Shown here piece after piece: positions 1-4,796 of a DNA stretch of 23,269 nt; positions within the stretch are counted from its first letter, which is position 1, and each line of letters begins with the position of its first letter. The stretch is from the IMG/VR virus record IMGVR_UViG_3300020057_000155, positions 1-23,269 of that record, one strand, 5' to 3'. The translations under genes and the position numbers were made by a program. Under the pieces are notes generated by a model, which ran no database searches, was not told the DNA's origin, and saw nothing but the letters and a program-made list of their open reading frames with translations. The DNA comes from a virus.

Positions 1-132
1 GGGATAGGTGACGTGATGAACCTCGCGCGCCGCGGCTTTGCAGAGCTCGCAGAGGCCGCCAGATCGTTCGGCCGCCTCCTTGCGGATGGCCTGCCATTCC
101 GGCGAGGTCAAGTGCTTGCGATAGGTGCTCAT
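1..132 (-). CDS. HNH endonuclease, N-terminal part (cut by window edge)
   Basis: The minus-strand frame opens with ATG at 132 and runs off the left edge, giving 44 visible residues. They begin MSTYRKHLTSPEWQAIRKEA and contain a CELC pair (Cys28, Cys31) followed by VHHVTYP (His39, His40). This is the arrangement of small phage HNH nucleases: a Cys-x2-Cys zinc knuckle, then the first catalytic histidine. The second zinc knuckle and the rest of the catalytic fold lie outside the window, so integrity cannot be judged. No strong ribosome binding site is visible before the ATG. It lies divergent to the small plus-strand cassette starting at 287. A DNA-nicking or cleaving role, in packaging or homing, is the family expectation and is not shown here. 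Confidence 0.72.
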   Translation of the reverse strand, partial: MSTYRKHLTSPEWQAIRKEAAERSGGLCELCKAAAREVHHVTYP

Positions 133-186
133 GGCGGTTCGGGCAAGGGGTCCCTCACGGCATCAGCTCCGCCGGCCGCGAGAACT

Positions 187-197
187 TTACAATGTAA
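187..197. promoter_or_regulatory. 11-bp inverted repeat, possible operator
   Basis: TTACAATGTAA is a perfect inverted repeat (5 + 1 + 5) in the 154-bp divergent gap between the HNH gene (1-132) and the small cassette at 287. It is a plausible small-repressor site, perhaps for the DNA-binding-type protein at 705-896. That link is only inference; a site this short can arise by chance. Confidence 0.3.
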
Positions 198-212
198 CCG
201 TGCAAATAGTCC

Positions 213-241
213 TTGCGTCGCCGCATTTCATGCCGTACATT
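213..241 (+). promoter_or_regulatory. Candidate sigma70 promoter for the 287-896 cassette
   Basis: A TTGCGT hexamer (213-218) and a TACATT hexamer (236-241) are separated by 17 bp. That would start transcription near 248, about 39 bases before the ATG at 287. The -35 matches consensus fairly well and the -10 is moderate. The site lies in a local AT-richer dip and reads toward the cassette. Confidence 0.4.
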
Positions 242-286
242 ATCTTCATGCCACGGGATGTCTGGGGCAGCAAACAGGAGATTGAG

Positions 287-472
287 ATGAGCATCGACCA
301 CGCTGGTACCTCGCAGTTCACCCCCGCGCAGATTGACCGAATCAACACCATGCTTGACAACGACGATCTGCTCAACTCGGCCAACGCGGACTTGGTCGAC
401 GTGTGTGCTGCCGTCTGGGATTGCCCAAGATATGTGGCCCTTGCTTGGCTCGCCACGATGCCCGCCGCCTGA
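287..472 (+). CDS. Small protein of unknown function, first of a three-gene cassette
   Basis: A 61-residue protein starting MSIDHAGTSQFTPAQIDRI. The start was chosen because AGGAG (276-280) precedes the ATG at 287 by a normal distance; the same frame is open further upstream but lacks such a site. The body is acidic and mostly helical in character (DNDDLLNSANADLVDVCAAV), ending in a tryptophan-containing hydrophobic stretch (YVALAWLATMPAA). I recognise no family. Its stop (470-472) overlaps the ATG of the next gene, so the two are probably translationally coupled. The cassette runs against the direction of the surrounding leftward arm, so it probably has its own promoter and may be an accessory (moron-type) insertion. 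Confidence 0.6.
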   Translation: MSIDHAGTSQFTPAQIDRINTMLDNDDLLNSANADLVDVCAAVWDCPRYVALAWLATMPAA

Positions 473-708
473 TGATGACGACACCAGACGAAAAGTTCGC
501 CCGCTATCGCGAACTGTGCGACATGGCCGACGAAGCGATGGATAGCGCGATCTCTCGGCAGGTGCCGCGGGCGTGGATCGCGGCAGAATCGCGAAATGCA
601 GACGCTGCCAATTTTTGGTGGACTGATCTCCGCGGCGTGGCGACCGAAGAGGCGATCCGCTACAACAACGCCAGACGATTGGAAACTTTGGCATGGATGA
701 GGCCATGA
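472..708 (+). CDS. Small protein of unknown function, second of the cassette
   Basis: A 78-residue protein starting MMTTPDEKFARYRELCDMAD. Two adjacent ATG codons (472 and 475) are available; the first overlaps the previous stop as TGATG. It is predicted to be helical and mixed-charge, with a paired tryptophan motif (NFWWTDL) near residue 45 and a C-terminal EEAIRYNNARRLETLAW helix. No family is recognised and no membrane segment is seen. Its stop codon overlaps the ATG at 705 of the next gene, so all three cassette genes are chained by overlaps and were probably acquired or kept as a unit. Confidence 0.6.
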   Translation: MMTTPDEKFARYRELCDMADEAMDSAISRQVPRAWIAAESRNADAANFWWTDLRGVATEEAIRYNNARRLETLAWMRP

Positions 709-896
709 CCGAGCCACGCAAGATGGGCCGCCCACCCCTGCCGCCCGAGCAGCGCAAGGGTGAGCGCCTCGAGCTCCGCACAACCGCCGCGCGGGTGGCA
801 AAGCTGCGGCGGCTCGCGCAATCCGCCGGCGTCTCGGCAAACTCGTGGATGGAGCAGCGCATCGACCTGGCGCGCGAGACGGTAGAGGGCGCGTAG
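705..896 (+). CDS. Small ribbon-helix-helix-like protein
   Basis: A 63-residue protein starting at the ATG that overlaps the upstream stop (ATGA at 705-708); a second ATG at 693 is possible. A basic N-terminus (PRKMGRPPLPPEQRKGER) leads into a short strand-like LELRTTAARVAKLRRLAQSA and a second helix (SANSWMEQRIDLA). That order, a strand followed by two helices with an S-N-S-W helix start, resembles Arc/CopG-type regulators and the phage and plasmid proteins carrying an M-G-R-P-P tail. As the last gene of the cassette it may autoregulate it, for example through the inverted repeat at 187-197. It ends four bases before the convergent gene at 901, with no visible terminator between them. Confidence 0.6.
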   Translation: MTEPRKMGRPPLPPEQRKGERLELRTTAARVAKLRRLAQSAGVSANSWMEQRIDLARETVEGA

Positions 897-900
897 TCGC

Positions 901-1170
901 TCATCCGTGGGCCCACCCATCGCTGGAGCCTGCCTTGCTGATTCCGCCGCGAGCTCCCGACGCACGCAGCAGCGCCATCGTCTCGATCAAGCGCCGCGCG
1001 TCCTCGGGCCGCCGTTCGGTGATCGCGACCAGCTGCGCGACACGCTCGTCGTATGGCAGGCGCAGGAGCATCTGAGCTTCGCACTGGTGGCGCCACTCTT
1101 CGGCGTCGCTGAACACCATGCGGCCGTCAAGCAGTTCGACCTTCGTCGGCCCTTTCCAGGGTGTGTTCAT
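901..1170 (-). CDS. Conserved phage protein of unknown function
   Basis: An 89-residue protein starting MNTPWKGPTKVELLDGRMVF. It combines a short N-terminal beta-rich part with a W-R-H-x-C-E-A motif (EEWRHQCEAQMLLRL) and an R-R-P-E-D-A-R-R-L-I helix, a pattern I associate with small early proteins of betaproteobacterial phages. The function is unknown. It is the last of the leftward genes before the inverted cassette. Six bases separate its start from the upstream stop, consistent with one leftward transcript. The C-terminus (SGARGGISKAGSSDGWAHG) looks disordered. Confidence 0.7.
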   Translation of the reverse strand: MNTPWKGPTKVELLDGRMVFSDAEEWRHQCEAQMLLRLPYDERVAQLVAITERRPEDARRLIETMALLRASGARGGISKAGSSDGWAHG

Positions 1171-1176
1171 GCGGGG

Positions 1177-1428
1177 CTAACTGATCCGGTGAACGGTCCG
1201 GCCGGCGATGACTTCCGGCAAGTTGTCCGCGCCCGCAGCGGTGTCGATGAACGAGCTCTCGCCGCCGCCGCAGGCGCGCAGGTAGTCAACCTCGACCTTG
1301 GCGGTGTCGACGAGCGTCTTGCCGAGCTCGTTGATCGCCCTGGCCTTGTCGAGCTCGAGCGTGCCGGCCTTGATCCCCTGGAGGGCCTCGAACAGGTGTT
1401 CGCGAAGGGTGGTCAGATCCTGGCTCAT
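1177..1428 (-). CDS. Conserved small helical phage protein
   Basis: An 83-residue protein, MSQDLTTLREHLFEALQGIK onward. It contains the stretch LDKARAINELGKTLVDTAKV followed by EVDYLRACGGGESSFI, a combination I recognise from small early genes of many proteobacterial temperate phages, where the function is still unassigned. It is helical, soluble and has no catalytic signature. Its ATG overlaps the stop of the HNH gene upstream (ATGA, 1425-1428), which supports the start and suggests coupled translation. Confidence 0.75.
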   Translation of the reverse strand: MSQDLTTLREHLFEALQGIKAGTLELDKARAINELGKTLVDTAKVEVDYLRACGGGESSFIDTAAGADNLPEVIAGRTVHRIS

Positions 1429-2108
1429 GTGGTTTCGGCCTCCTTGGCCTTGCGGTTGATCTGTCGGCTGATGGCGCCGCGCAGCTGGATCGCCTTAGCG
1501 ATGTCCGGCCCGTAGCGGTGGTAGGTGTTGCGCTGCATCAGCTCGCGCCGGCTGAGCAGATCGACTGCATCGAGGGTGATGGCGGCAGCGTCGGTACTGC
1601 GACGACCATGTCGAAAGACGACGACGTGCCCGGCCGGGATCGGGCCGTTCGCCTCGATCCACACCAGGCGGTGCACGCCGACCCAGTCGCGCGGCGGGTA
1701 GCCGGTATCGCTCACCTTGCGGTCGAGGTAGCCGTCGGCGTTGATGCGATGCGAGCCGACGGGCGCCCAGGTGTGCGGGCGCGAGCCGGGTTGGAATCGA
1801 GTCTGCGCCGAGCGGCCGCCGGCGACGTAATGCGTACCCTTGTTCCACGGCACCAGGCCGGGCTTGAACTGGCAGGCCTTGCCGATCGTGCCACCCTTGA
1901 AGATGCGCCCGCTCTTATCGCTCGCGGCGAAGGCCTCGCTCTTGAGCAGGCCCATGTGGTTGGCCTTGGCGTAGACGTGCGAGATGGGCCGGTCGAGAGC
2001 AACCGCAAGGTCGGCGGCCAGGCTGTCGGCGTAGTTGCGCCGGAGCAGCTCGAGCTCGACCTCGGTCCAGGGTCGGCGCGGAGCGAGGATGCCGCGGCTC
2101 TTCGTCAT
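1425..2108 (-). CDS. HNH endonuclease with N-terminal HTH
   Basis: A 227-residue protein. The N-terminal third (RPWTEVELELLRRNYADSLA, then ISHVYAKANHMGL) looks like a homeodomain/SANT-type DNA-binding helix set. The C-terminal half carries the HNH signature: VHRLVWIEANGPIPAGHVV, then VFRHGRR, and later LLSRRELMQRNTYHRYG. This is the classic free-standing phage HNH (homing-type) architecture, with the first catalytic His in VHRLVW. Between them is a glycine-rich region typical of the family (FKGGTIGKACQFKPG, PWNKGTHY). The length is normal and it looks intact. It is translationally coupled to the downstream 83-residue gene. Such genes are often selfish inserts, but some phage HNH proteins assist packaging; sequence alone does not decide. 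Confidence 0.85.
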   Translation of the reverse strand: MTKSRGILAPRRPWTEVELELLRRNYADSLAADLAVALDRPISHVYAKANHMGLLKSEAFAASDKSGRIFKGGTIGKACQFKPGLVPWNKGTHYVAGGRSAQTRFQPGSRPHTWAPVGSHRINADGYLDRKVSDTGYPPRDWVGVHRLVWIEANGPIPAGHVVVFRHGRRSTDAAAITLDAVDLLSRRELMQRNTYHRYGPDIAKAIQLRGAISRQINRKAKEAETT

Positions 2109-2124
2109 GTCGTCGGTCGAGTCA

Positions 2125-2358
2125 TTACCGGCCGCTCCCTGACTTTCCCGAGACGCGCTGAATGCTCCCGACTATTCCCGCCCGCTGGAGTCGGTCGGCG
2201 AGCACGATGGCGTCATGCACTCGCTTCTCGATTACCGGCACCAGACACGTCTCGATGAAATCGCCGATGTCGATCTCGTCGAGGTCGCAGATGGCCTTCA
2301 GCTTGGCGTGCATGTCCGCATCCAGCTTCGCCCTGATGTCCTTGCGCTCGAGTGCCAT
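2125..2358 (-). CDS. Small helical protein, possible DNA-binding regulator
   Basis: A 77-residue protein starting MALERKDIRAKLDADMHAKL. The first 45 residues read as RHH-like: a strand (RAKLDADMHAKLKAIC), then DLDEIDIGDFIETCLVPVIE, resembling short phage proteins that carry an antitoxin-like ribbon-helix-helix. The C-terminus (VSGKSGSGR) is a basic, flexible tail. It sits between the GIY-YIG and HNH genes with gaps of 3 and 16 bp, so it should be on the same leftward transcript. Assignment as a regulator is inference; the coding call is supported by tight packing and good composition. Confidence 0.6.
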   Translation of the reverse strand: MALERKDIRAKLDADMHAKLKAICDLDEIDIGDFIETCLVPVIEKRVHDAIVLADRLQRAGIVGSIQRVSGKSGSGR

Positions 2359-2361
2359 GGG

Positions 2362-2790
2362 TCAGGCGGATTCGGTGTCGGTGAGCAGATGCGCACGGAA
2401 CTGCTTCCATGCCGCGCTCTCTTCCGCGTGCGAGGCCCTGCGTCGCTCAATGCGCCCGAGGTTTTCGCGAACCCATGCGACGGCTTCGCGCACCGCGTCG
2501 ATCGCGTCGCCCCGGTTGATGCCGGTGAATGTCTCGGCGCTCGGGCCGCCGCGTTGTGTGGCACCAGCGGCCAGCAGAACCCTGATGGCGGCGCGCTCGG
2601 CCTCCAGTGCGAAGGAACGCGTCCCGTAGGCGCAGTAGTGGCGCCAGGTCGTCGCGCCGTGCCGGTGAGTCGCCATGCGCTTTTGCGGGTCGCTTGTCAT
2701 GCCGAGCTTCACGTCGCCATTTGGACGGCCGATGAGGTAGACCCACGCGCAGCCCTTAAGTGGCCGGGGAAACTGGCGGCGGCGCTTCAT
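2362..2790 (-). CDS. GIY-YIG / T5orf172-type nuclease-domain protein
   Basis: A 142-residue protein. Residues about 15-45 (WVYLIGRPNGDVKLGMTSDP, then QKRMATHRHG) match the T5orf172/GIY-YIG core: a hydrophobic strand replacing GIY, a V-K-L-G-M-T segment replacing YIG, and the conserved D-P-x-K-R and H. A following helix (AERAAIRVLLAAG) with the acidic AE fits the core fold. The C-terminal half is a charged helical extension (AWVRENLGRIERRRASHAEE). In this family the role is DNA nicking or binding; many phage copies are fused to KilA-N or Bro domains, but here the domain stands alone. Its ATG overlaps the stop of the Cro-like gene by one base (TGATG), so it is the first gene co-expressed with Cro. 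Confidence 0.75.
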   Translation of the reverse strand: MKRRRQFPRPLKGCAWVYLIGRPNGDVKLGMTSDPQKRMATHRHGATTWRHYCAYGTRSFALEAERAAIRVLLAAGATQRGGPSAETFTGINRGDAIDAVREAVAWVRENLGRIERRRASHAEESAAWKQFRAHLLTDTESA

Positions 2791-2990
2791 CAGGCGGCCT
2801 CTTGTTGTTGACCGGGATGCGGATGCGGCACTCGGTTGGCGATCCGCCAGAGCGCCGCTTGCACCCGATCAGCGATGCGCGGCGACAGTTCGTCCGGCCA
2901 CTTGTCTACCGCCTGGTAACTGACGCCAATCGCTTCGGCGGCAGCGGCTACCGTTCCCCCGAGGGACTGAATGGCTTCGGCTTTGAGCAT
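2790..2990 (-). CDS. cro: Cro-like transcriptional regulator (leaderless start)
   Basis: A 66-residue protein starting MLKAEAIQSLGGTVAAAAEA. Residues 8-40 (LGGTVAAAAEAIGVSYQAVD, then KWPDELSPRI) form a helix-turn-helix of the lambda Cro/YdaS kind: a GG at the first helix, A-A-x-x-I-G-V-S as the turn, K-W-P at the end of the recognition helix. It diverges from the CI-like gene at 3060, the classic cro/cI arrangement. An in-frame ATG exists at 3005, but it lies upstream of the predicted transcription start (~2989) and inside an operator. The ATG at 2990 falls almost exactly on that start and has no Shine-Dalgarno, so translation is probably leaderless. It should compete with CI at the operators at 3000 and 3023 and commit the phage to lytic growth. 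Confidence 0.8.
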   Translation of the reverse strand: MLKAEAIQSLGGTVAAAAEAIGVSYQAVDKWPDELSPRIADRVQAALWRIANRVPHPHPGQQQEAA

Positions 2991-2995
2991 GGAGA

Positions 2996-3033
2996 ATTGA
3001 ACCATAGTTTACGGCTGCGCGCAACTATAGTTC
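2996..3033 (-). promoter_or_regulatory. Left operator/promoter block (P-left, O-left)
   Basis: Two operators, 3000-3009 (AACTATGGTT on the minus strand) and 3023-3032 (AACTATAGTT, a perfect palindrome), are 23 bp apart. On the minus strand a -35 TTGCGC (3024-3019) and a -10 TTCAAT (3001-2996) are spaced by exactly 17 bp, placing the start near 2989, at the cro ATG. The outer operator fills the spacer and touches the -10; the inner one abuts the -35. The whole block recurs in inverted orientation at 3535-3572 with the same spacings, which is strong internal evidence that these are real sites. Confidence 0.8.
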
Positions 3034-3042
3034 CAGTATGCT
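3015..3042 (+). promoter_or_regulatory. Possible weak promoter for the CI-like gene
   Basis: CTGCGC (3015-3020), a 16-bp spacer and TATGCT (3037-3042) read toward the repressor ATG at 3060. The match to consensus is poor, as expected for a regulated maintenance promoter. The inner operator (3023-3032) lies in its spacer, so CI or Cro bound there would control it. An alternative -10 (TATAGT, 3026-3031) lacks a good -35. Confidence 0.3.
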
Positions 3043-3059
3043 GCGCTACCGTCCCAGGA

Positions 3060-3494
3060 ATGCCCCTCGCCTACAAGGATCGGCTCGCGCTCGCAATGAG
3101 GGAAGCAATGGTCGGCGAGCACCAGGTGGCGAAGCACCTCAAGATAACCTATACGGCGGTCAAGAAGGTACTCGACGGGAAAACGAGCGCCCTGACCGCC
3201 TCGAACAATGCCCGAGCCGCGCAACTTACCAGCGTACGCTCCGACTGGCTGGCGACCGGTGAAGGCGACATGAAGGCCGGCGCCAGTCCCGGCGAGATGC
3301 CGTTCCGAGAATTGAACGTCTTTGAGGCGCAGCTCATCACGTTCTTCCGCCTGCTCACGCTCGACCAGCAGCACGAGGTCGTCGCCGCCTTGAACAAGAT
3401 GGTCGGCGGCGGAGCCTCAGCGGCAAACCCGTTCCCAGGCAAGGCCCGCAAGGTGCGGGGCACCTCAGTCCTCGGCGAATTGGGCAAGCCGTAA
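3060..3494 (+). CDS. cI: CI-like phage repressor without a protease domain
   Basis: A 144-residue protein starting MPLAYKDRLALAMREAMVGE. Residues 5-60 carry an XRE-type helix-turn-helix (HQVAKHLKITYTAVKKVLDG, then TSALTASNNARAAQ and SDWLATGEGDM), the usual N-terminal half of lambdoid CI proteins including the W-L-A-T-G-E/G signature that ends the DNA-binding domain. The second half (FRELNVFEAQLITFFRLLTL, then DQQHEVVAALNKMVG) is a short helical segment probably used for oligomerisation. The S24/LexA-type Ser-Lys peptidase domain of full-length CI is absent. It lies exactly between two mirrored operator blocks, which is the main argument for its role. AGGA lies directly against the ATG, too close for an ideal ribosome site. 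Confidence 0.8.
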   Translation: MPLAYKDRLALAMREAMVGEHQVAKHLKITYTAVKKVLDGKTSALTASNNARAAQLTSVRSDWLATGEGDMKAGASPGEMPFRELNVFEAQLITFFRLLTLDQQHEVVAALNKMVGGGASAANPFPGKARKVRGTSVLGELGKP

Positions 3495-3512
3495 GTAAAA
3501 CGGCGCCTGTTA

Positions 3513-3572
3513 CAAAATAGTTGCGCCCATTGATGAACTATAGTTGCGCCGTTTGTTGAACTATGGTTCAAT
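3513..3572 (+). promoter_or_regulatory. Right operator/promoter block (P-right, O-right)
   Basis: Three operator-like sites start at 3513 (CAAAATAGTT, degenerate), 3536 (AACTATAGTT, perfect palindrome) and 3559 (AACTATGGTT), each 23 bp apart. A -35 TTGCGC (3544-3549) and a -10 TTCAAT (3567-3572), spaced 17 bp, point right, giving a start near 3579 and a ~38-base leader before the ATG at 3617. Segments 3535-3549 and 3559-3572 are exact reverse complements of 3019-3033 and 2996-3009. The spacing is close to that between lambda operators. CI should block this promoter and hence the whole recombination operon. Confidence 0.82.
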
Positions 3573-3616
3573 CACTCCATCGGTTCGGCACTCGCCGGGC
3601 TGCAGGGGAGAAGCAG

Positions 3617-3781
3617 ATGAACCAAGTCAAAGTCGCCGCCGAACTCCAGCGAGTCACAGCCGAGATCGCGAAGTCCCGCGCTGCGATGAGCGCCGCGAAG
3701 GTCGGCTCGCGCAAGTGGCTCGCCGCCGAAGGCGAGCTGAACTTCTGGCAGGGCAAGCAAGCGTATCTGGCGGCCGCATGA
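3617..3781 (+). CDS. Small protein of unknown function, first gene of the rightward operon
   Basis: A 54-residue protein starting MNQVKVAAELQRVTAEIAKS. The start was chosen for the strong AGGGGAG site (3604-3610), six bases before the ATG; the frame is open to 3563, but that ATG lies inside an operator. The protein is a basic helical hairpin-like peptide (RAAMSAAKVGSRKWLAAEGE, then LNFWQGKQAYLAAA). No family is recognised. Being first behind the repressor-controlled promoter, it is a candidate early effector or regulator. Its stop overlaps the next ATG (ATGA, 3778-3781). Confidence 0.7.
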   Translation: MNQVKVAAELQRVTAEIAKSRAAMSAAKVGSRKWLAAEGELNFWQGKQAYLAAA

Positions 3782-4083
3782 GCGCCGACGAGCAGCAGGC
3801 CGCCGACATGGCCGCGATCCGCCGGCGCTGGCCGCGCAAGGTGTGGGCGACGCTCGACGAGTGCGGCGGCGACCCGAACGTGCGGGTCGAGCGCGTCAGC
3901 CACCACGGCGTCGCGCAATGGAAGGCGACCCTGAAGTCCGACCCGGACGGCATGAGCGGCTACGGCTCGGCGCCCTTCGATGCGGTGCGCGACCTCTACT
4001 CGATGCTGTCCCTCTGGAACGACATGCTGCGCGAGCGGGCCGGGGATCGGTTCGATGCGCCGGCGACCAGGAGCTTCGGGTGA
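3778..4083 (+). CDS. Phage protein of unknown function
   Basis: A 101-residue protein starting MSADEQQAADMAAIRRRWPR. The central part (VRVERVSHHGVAQWKATLKS, then SGYGSAPFDAVRDLYSMLSL) alternates strand-like and helical segments, ending in a charged helix. It is soluble, without visible catalytic or metal-binding motifs apart from a His-His pair. Both ends overlap their neighbours (ATGA upstream, GTGA downstream), so it is embedded in a translationally coupled chain. The function is not recognised. Confidence 0.7.
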   Translation: MSADEQQAADMAAIRRRWPRKVWATLDECGGDPNVRVERVSHHGVAQWKATLKSDPDGMSGYGSAPFDAVRDLYSMLSLWNDMLRERAGDRFDAPATRSFG

Positions 4084-4394
4084 GCCGCGACGCCTTCGCC
4101 GGCCTCGCTCGCGACGAGGAGGAGCGCGACGAGAAGATCGCGCTCGAGCGCCGCGAGCGCACCGAGGACCGCGAGCACGCCGAGACGGTCGCCGCTCAAG
4201 CTGCCGCTGACCGCCTGGTCGCCGTCGGCCCCGAGTTGCTTGACGGCTTCGCCGATGCGATCGGCCTGCTCAAGGGCTGCGCGGACATCATGACGAAGAT
4301 CGGCCGCCCGGCCACGGCGGCGACGCTGGACACGAAGGCGGCCGAGTTGCTGGCGTTGCTGCTGAAGGTGACGAAGCCGGAGTGCGGGTCGTGA
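4080..4394 (+). CDS. Coiled-coil phage protein of unknown function
   Basis: A 104-residue protein starting with GTG at 4080, which overlaps the previous stop (GTGA); MSRDAFAGLARDEEERDEKI onward. The first 45 residues are a highly charged helix rich in E, R and D (ALERRERTEDREHAETVAAQ), suggesting a coiled coil. The rest (GPELLDGFADAIGLLKGCAD, then ATAATLDTKAAELLALLLKV) is a hydrophobic helical bundle without a clear membrane segment. The function is unknown; oligomerisation is likely from composition. Confidence 0.65.
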   Translation: MSRDAFAGLARDEEERDEKIALERRERTEDREHAETVAAQAAADRLVAVGPELLDGFADAIGLLKGCADIMTKIGRPATAATLDTKAAELLALLLKVTKPECGS

Positions 4395-4573
4395 AGACGT
4401 GCCCGAAGTGCGGCGAGTCCAAGGCCCGCGACGCCAAGTACTGCGCCAGCCTGACCGATGGATACATCGCGCAGCTGCTTGGCCTCCCGGTCAAGAAAGC
4501 GCCCCCACAACTCATCGAGTTGAAACGCGAGCACCTGCGTCTGGTGCGACTCTTGAAGGAAAAAACGAAGTGA
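4391..4573 (+). CDS. Small zinc-ribbon-like protein
   Basis: A 60-residue protein read from GTG at 4391 (GTGA overlap with the previous stop); an in-frame GTG at 4382 would add three residues. It begins MKTCPKCGESKARDAKYCAS: a C-P-K-C-G knuckle plus a further Cys at residue 18, so possibly an incomplete zinc ribbon (three Cys, no obvious fourth). The second half (YIAQLLGLPVKKAPPQLIEL, then KREHLRLVRLLKEKTK) is the P-P-x-L-I-E-x-K-R-x-x-L-x-L helix often seen at the end of small phage HNH-associated or zinc-finger proteins. The function is unknown; nucleic-acid binding is plausible. Confidence 0.65.
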   Translation: MKTCPKCGESKARDAKYCASLTDGYIAQLLGLPVKKAPPQLIELKREHLRLVRLLKEKTK

Positions 4574-4788
4574 AGACCCTCAACGACGTCAAGGAAGACA
4601 TGAGCGCGCTGTACGAGGCGGGCAAGAACGGCGAGATCGACCTCAAGGCAGCCGGCGAGCTGGCGAACATCACCGGCAAATATCTCAAGGCCGAGCAGTT
4701 GATTCTGGCGCGCGAAGTCTTCTTGAACGAGGCCAACGGCGCGCGAATCCAGCGGCCGCTGCTTCGCCAGGAAGCCGACGCGCACTAG
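4570..4788 (+). CDS. Conserved small helical phage protein
   Basis: A 72-residue protein from GTG at 4570, overlapping the upstream stop. It reads MKTLNDVKEDMSALYEAGKN, then LKAAGELANITGKYLKAEQL and ILAREVF. The A-G-E-L-A-N-x-x-G-K-x-L-K-A-E-Q-L pattern is familiar from small early genes of Mu-like and lambdoid phages, where it is annotated only as a phage protein. It resembles the leftward-arm protein at 1177-1428 in style (helical, N-terminal regulatory look), though I see no close identity. Function unknown. Confidence 0.7.
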   Translation: MKTLNDVKEDMSALYEAGKNGEIDLKAAGELANITGKYLKAEQLILAREVFLNEANGARIQRPLLRQEADAH

Positions 4789-4796
4789 GCGACGCA

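Noticed and set aside
155-1096. Long minus-strand frame across the 287-896 cassette
   Set aside because: Basic, Ser/Arg-rich translation without motifs; the plus-strand genes here have ribosome sites and chained overlaps, so this is a shadow.
2990-3005. Longer Cro-like protein beginning MVQFS at 3005
   Set aside because: The ATG lies within an operator and upstream of the predicted transcription start; the HTH family begins at MLKAE.
3495-3512. Terminator after the repressor gene
   Set aside because: The only symmetric element is the 6-bp self-palindrome GGCGCC with no loop and no T-run, so no terminator is supported.
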